Shown: positions 62,970 through 64,000 of the stretch, in pieces
How the letters are laid out: every line of letters starts with the position of its first letter
How positions within the stretch are numbered: the stretch's first letter is position 1
Source of the DNA: Larimichthys crocea
Taxonomy: Eukaryota; Chordata; Actinopteri; Sciaenidae
DNA: 64,000 nucleotides
Assembly: GCF_000972845.2 (NCBI RefSeq)
Contig: NC_040013.1
Span: 8,272,061 to 8,336,060, forward strand
Direction of reading: 5' to 3'
The notes under the pieces: model-generated
Databases searched by the model: none
Told to the model about the DNA's origin: nothing
What the model saw: the letters and a program-made list of their open reading frames with translations, nothing else
Made by a program: the position numbers and the translations under genes

Positions 62970-64000
62970 ATTTCCCTGTTAACCTCCTGGTTCACAGATT
63001 TAGTTAATACTTCATAATTATCTTTCCCCAATAGGAGTGTATGATCAGGGCTATAATATGACATTAGCAGACACATAATACTTTGGTATGAGCCATATTG
63101 AGACTTAATTTTCCATTTTCTTGCTGCTTCATTCTAAATCTAGTGCTATGGGCTGATTACAAAGTGAAAAAAATCATTAAATGAAAATCTGAAAACATGT
63201 TGATGTCATTTGTAAATTTGTCTGTGACAGACACAGGGTACATGTTCACATTATGAGAGTTATCACTGGTCTTTCCATTCCAGTGGTGCTCAAAAAGTCA
63301 TTGCACATTTCATGTCATTGAAGACCAAGAAAATTCAAGAAAATCAAACTGATGTGATTATCATAAGTGCTGTGCCCATTCAACGACTGTCCGACCACTG
63401 ACCCATTCAACCTGTGTCGGTGGTTCACTTCATATTCAGCTTTCGACTGGACTGAACGCCTGAAATGAAAAACCAGACATAAAATGGTGATTGTGTAACG
63501 TTATGTGCAGCAAAAACTGGACATATTCAAGATATATTGGTGTAAATGCTCAGTCAGAATGTTAATACTTGAGTAGTTGGTATCATTCTACCACCACATT
63601 AAACTACGGTTCTTTTTCGGATTTATCCATTCGTTCATTTTGTCCGACTAAAACACAAAACGCACAATGTCAGATGGGCCTTTTTAAATTTCTCATACTA
63701 TCTCTCAGAAAGGATTCTCACATCGTTTTTCCAGATTTGCTCTGATAAATGGATGTCAAGCTCTGCCCACACCCGCGCAGCCCCCAGTCATTGCTGCCCC
63801 GTCTAATAACTCTTCCCATGTTTAAGCAAAGCATGTGCCTAATAGACTGCTCTCAAATCACACATCAGGGGACGCTGGAGTGAGCTGAATGTCACAGTGC
63901 ATTTATCTCCTTCTTGCCCCCCGACCAACCCATCTACACTGGGACATTATTTAACCTAAGAGAGGTCAAATCCTCCCTGTAAGGCTTGAACAGAGCATGA
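62970..64000. other. intergenic, no gene seen
   Basis: AT-rich unique sequence to the end of the window; the last 250 bases are more balanced in composition. No exon or repeat is recognised. Confidence 0.55.

Noticed and set aside
1..64000. Search for CRISPR arrays, operons, phage or plasmid modules
   Set aside because: The sequence is vertebrate; no spaced direct repeats, ribosome binding sites or bacterial genes are present.
16700..64000. Expected neighbours of USP53 in tetrapods (small fabp2, C4orf3-like or pde5a exons)
   Set aside because: I looked for their recognisable protein motifs in all listed frames and found none; these genes are not in this window as far as I can see.

Overview
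The window is vertebrate nuclear DNA, most likely from a percomorph teleost fish. It has split genes with GT-AG introns, several introns of only about 100 bases, CA/GT and TA microsatellites, and decayed copies of interspersed repeats that I recognise from spiny-rayed fish genomes. It is not prokaryotic, and I see no operons, CRISPR arrays or phage-like blocks.

Region 1 (1 to about 16,700) is the 3' two thirds of one plus-strand gene. Nine coding exons (650-799, 2970-3138, 4195-4338, 5473-5619, 8230-9019, 9772-9833, 14282-14348, 14446-15167, 15272-15348) join in a continuous frame with consistent intron phases (0,1,1,1,2,1,2,1). They encode 775 residues. The first exon carries the His box and the last strand of a ubiquitin-specific protease (USP, peptidase C19) fold. 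The rest is a long, disordered, Ser/Arg-rich tail with the conserved blocks of USP53 ([51 protein letters not shown]). I call it usp53 rather than usp54 because of those tail motifs and the short overall length. The start codon, catalytic Cys box and about 280 N-terminal residues lie upstream of the window. A 3' UTR with two candidate poly(A) signals follows.

Region 2 (about 16,700 to 64,000) is roughly 47 kb in which I can support no protein-coding gene. Open frames there are short, low in complexity or lack family signatures. It holds microsatellites, a TA-rich tract, a CpG-rich patch near 23.8-24.1 kb, a G-rich tract near 25.65 kb, a few decayed fish SINE/MITE copies, a perfect 44-base tandem duplication and a long near-perfect hairpin near 62.9 kb. 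Many stretches look like vertebrate conserved non-coding elements, with complex sequence, clustered TAATTA, TGATTGA and ATCAAAG type sites and little repeat content. The region reads as a regulatory gene desert 3' of usp53. Conservation cannot be tested from one sequence, so these calls carry low confidence.

I did not find a new biological system. The points most worth checking are a possible alternative exon in the usp53 tail (10,469-10,558), the 46-bp-arm hairpin, the CpG-rich patch and the putative regulatory blocks.
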